A stretch of DNA of 19,572 nt from Evernia prunastri (Eukaryota; Ascomycota; Lecanoromycetes; Lecanorales; Parmeliaceae). The position numbers and the translations under genes were made by a program. Each line of letters begins with the position of its first letter. Position 1 is the stretch's first letter. Shown one piece after another: positions 17,842 through 19,572 of the stretch. The notes beneath the pieces are model-generated. The model was not told where the DNA came from. It did no database searches and saw nothing but the letters and a program-made list of their open reading frames with translations. The stretch spans positions 1 to 19,572 of the forward strand of contig NKYR01000242.1 of assembly GCA_003184365.1 (NCBI GenBank). Reading direction: 5' to 3'.

Positions 17842-18200
17842 AGTGGAGACGTTTCAGTCAGGTGAGCGTAGGAGATACCAGCGTCGGGATAGACAAGAGC
17901 CTCAAAGCGCTTCTGTAGAAGTAATGACAATCTTGAAGGTAATACGAAGGCATTGGACTCAGCAACGACAAGATGCGAGAAAAGCAGGAAATCTAGCGAG
18001 GATGCTCGTGAGGACTTCGAAATGGAAGTGATCAAATCAATCATCGCCAAATGGTGCGGTCCTTGGACCCCGCGATGAGGTCAGAGTGTGCGCTGTATCG
18101 CCCCAGTGGTCCATGGACGAAAGGGAGATGGAGATTGCAAGGCTTGATATCTTCTATACCCATTATACCATATAAGATGTTACAGGACTAAAAAAACGAG
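17842..18200 (-). promoter_or_regulatory. Upstream region of the carnitine acetyltransferase gene
   Basis: Immediate upstream sequence of the minus-strand gene. A TATA-like minus-strand stretch (TATATGGTATAATGGGTATA, complement of about 18155-18175) lies some 320 bp before the first ATG. No acetate- or carbon-control site can be claimed from inspection. Confidence 0.3.
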
Positions 18201-18560
18201 TAACCTACCTCAACACCCCCTCATCACCACCCCTATCTTACATGCAGAGAACCTGACTGCCACACTCTTTTGAACAAGCACTCTTTATGCACATGACGCC
18301 GCCCATGGAGCTTAGATTACTGTACCTAACATTTGTACAATCCAATGGCCTAAGGTAGTGTCCGGACGAATGGCGTCCCCACCTAATTAGATGCACAGAT
18401 GCAGCAAAGGCTACTTCACATTGTATAGGCTCGTGGGGGAGTTCAGTACGGACGAGAGGATATGCCTAGGTAGGGAGACCCGAAGATCCGAACCTTGAAT
18501 TTAGATGCAATTATTGCTTGCTGTCGGTGAGGTAGCTTATTAAGGTAAATAGGTTGTAAT

Positions 18561-18591
18561 GTACCTACGGGGTACCTAGGTAGGTAGGTAC
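18561..18591. repeat. TACCTA/TAGGTA motif cluster
   Basis: GTACCTACGG is followed by GGTACCTAGGTAGGTAGGTA and C, combining a KpnI-like palindrome with an AGGT tandem run. Similar TACCT and AGGTA words recur at 18334-18357, 18534-18551 and 19391-19428. Confidence 0.6.
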
Positions 18592-19403
18592 TTTATCCTT
18601 TGGGTGACTCGGTTTGTAGGGCGGTCTTATGTAGAGAATAAAGTACTCTAACGACCCTCGGACGGCCTTTCATACGGCAAAGTCCCCATGTGGGGCGGAG
18701 AGGGGAGAATGGGCACCTGAACGCCCCAATCCCCCATGCCTGCAACCAATGCCATGCATGATCCGGCCGTCCTGGCCTCGTGGGGCGATTATTGAGGCTC
18801 TTTGTATACTTTTTATACAACAGGTGGTCTTGCTACCTAAGATAAAATATTGCCTTACCAGGTACGATTAATCTTCCCCCGTGCAAGAGTTGGCATTTCG
18901 CATACATAGCGAAAGAGGGTGGGCAGCCTAAACCCATGGCACTCATATTCATAACTTATCTCTTGAAGCTCTCTGTCCTGGGCCATGTCTCGTCTGTCGC
19001 CAAACCCCTACACATATGGGACACACATGTTAGGAGAATGCAGAGACCGAGGCTAGACTGTCTACTCAATGGCCAAAGACTAGGTTACACCAATTAGATT
19101 AGCTGTGTAATGAAACCGTGTCTGAGGCAGCCCCCTTAGAGTAGTTGTTAGCATCGAGTTTCAAGGGTACCAATGCGAGTAGTGCTTTGTGGAAGGAAGT
19201 TCTTAAAGTGGAAAATTGAGGAAGCCACAAACAGAAGTCTTGAGTGGTCCGTAGCTCCTCTGATTGGTTCCTGCGCTTAGGAAGGCCTTGACGAGCTTAC
19301 AGCTGTCGACCCTTGGATACACTAGCTGTGCGAAATGTGATCTGAATAGCCTGAAAAGCAATGGTAAGATTACTACTCCGTATAGAAGTTCGTTACCTGG
19401 GCT

Positions 19404-19417
19404 CTAAGGTACCTTAG
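19404..19417. repeat. 14-bp perfect palindrome
   Basis: CTAAGGTACCTTAG is its own reverse complement and is followed by further GGTAAGGTAG words. It belongs to the same motif family as the 18.56-kb cluster. Function unknown. Confidence 0.6.
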
Positions 19418-19572
19418 GTAAGGTAGCTTGGGGACCATGACGCGCTAGTGCAGCCCTATCACAGTATTGACATTTTTAACTTGCCTCCTTCGCGCCGGCG
19501 TCCTACCTTAGTCCCAAAGGCTAACAAGTTAGCGCTGGAACTAAGCTCAAAAAAGTCTAGATCGCTTCGCGG

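Larger units (their letters stand above)
18201..19572. other. Gene-free right end of the window
   Basis: About 1.4 kb without a supported ORF, tRNA or rRNA. It contains several TACCTA/TAGGTA motifs and short palindromes, listed separately. The gene to the right, if any, lies outside the window. Confidence 0.5.

Noticed and set aside
17838..18050. Short ORFs on both strands upstream of the carnitine acetyltransferase
   Set aside because: They overlap its promoter and start, with no recognisable features.
1..19572. CRISPR arrays, rRNA, bacterial operon signals, biosynthetic gene cluster
   Set aside because: None is present; intron-containing genes show this is eukaryotic DNA and the genes are functionally unrelated.

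Overview
The window looks like nuclear DNA of a filamentous ascomycete (Pezizomycotina). Protein-coding genes are split by short introns, mostly 47-76 bp, with GT...AG ends and branch sites of the CTAAC/CTGAC kind. The gene content is also typical: a cytosolic-type carnitine acetyltransferase, YPT1/Rab1 and an M1 aminopeptidase. No class or species can be fixed from the sequence alone. I built all exon models by hand by joining frames at splice sites and checking that summed exon lengths are multiples of three.

Left end (1-3.4 kb) is repeat-rich and degraded. A 5'-truncated Helitron-type PIF1-like helicase ORF (183-1892, +) is followed by short direct repeats, a 17-bp palindrome and a 269-bp MITE-like element (2080-2348) with perfect 26-bp terminal inverted repeats. 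A stretch of broken, unassignable coding-like sequence follows (2649-3337). The middle holds two conserved + strand genes. One is a seven-exon M1 metallo-aminopeptidase (3730-6654), with a possible in-frame N-terminal extension from 3475. The other is a five-exon YPT1/Rab1 small GTPase (7167-8136).

From 8.7 to 12.4 kb the - strand carries small, poorly conserved membrane-type genes. These are a Ser-rich protein with a GPI-type C-terminus (8687-9286, 5' end unresolved) and three predicted single-pass membrane proteins of about 90-115 residues (9890-10237, 10575-10900, 12101-12443). An unknown repeat-containing coding region on the + strand (12685-13320) follows.

The right part has a WD40 protein (13758-15046, +) converging on a FacC/Yat2-like carnitine O-acetyltransferase (15150-17841, -), with only 103 bp between stop codons. 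The last 1.7 kb has no gene I can support and contains short TACCTA/AGGTA motifs and a 14-bp palindrome.

Functionally, the well-supported genes are unrelated housekeeping functions: peptide turnover, ER-Golgi traffic, acetyl-unit shuttling and a WD40 scaffold. I see no operon-like or biosynthetic cluster logic. The most novel material is the row of tiny membrane proteins, the repeat-containing unknown gene at 12.7-13.3 kb, the MITE, and a splice-site arrangement in YPT1 that could act as an on/off switch.
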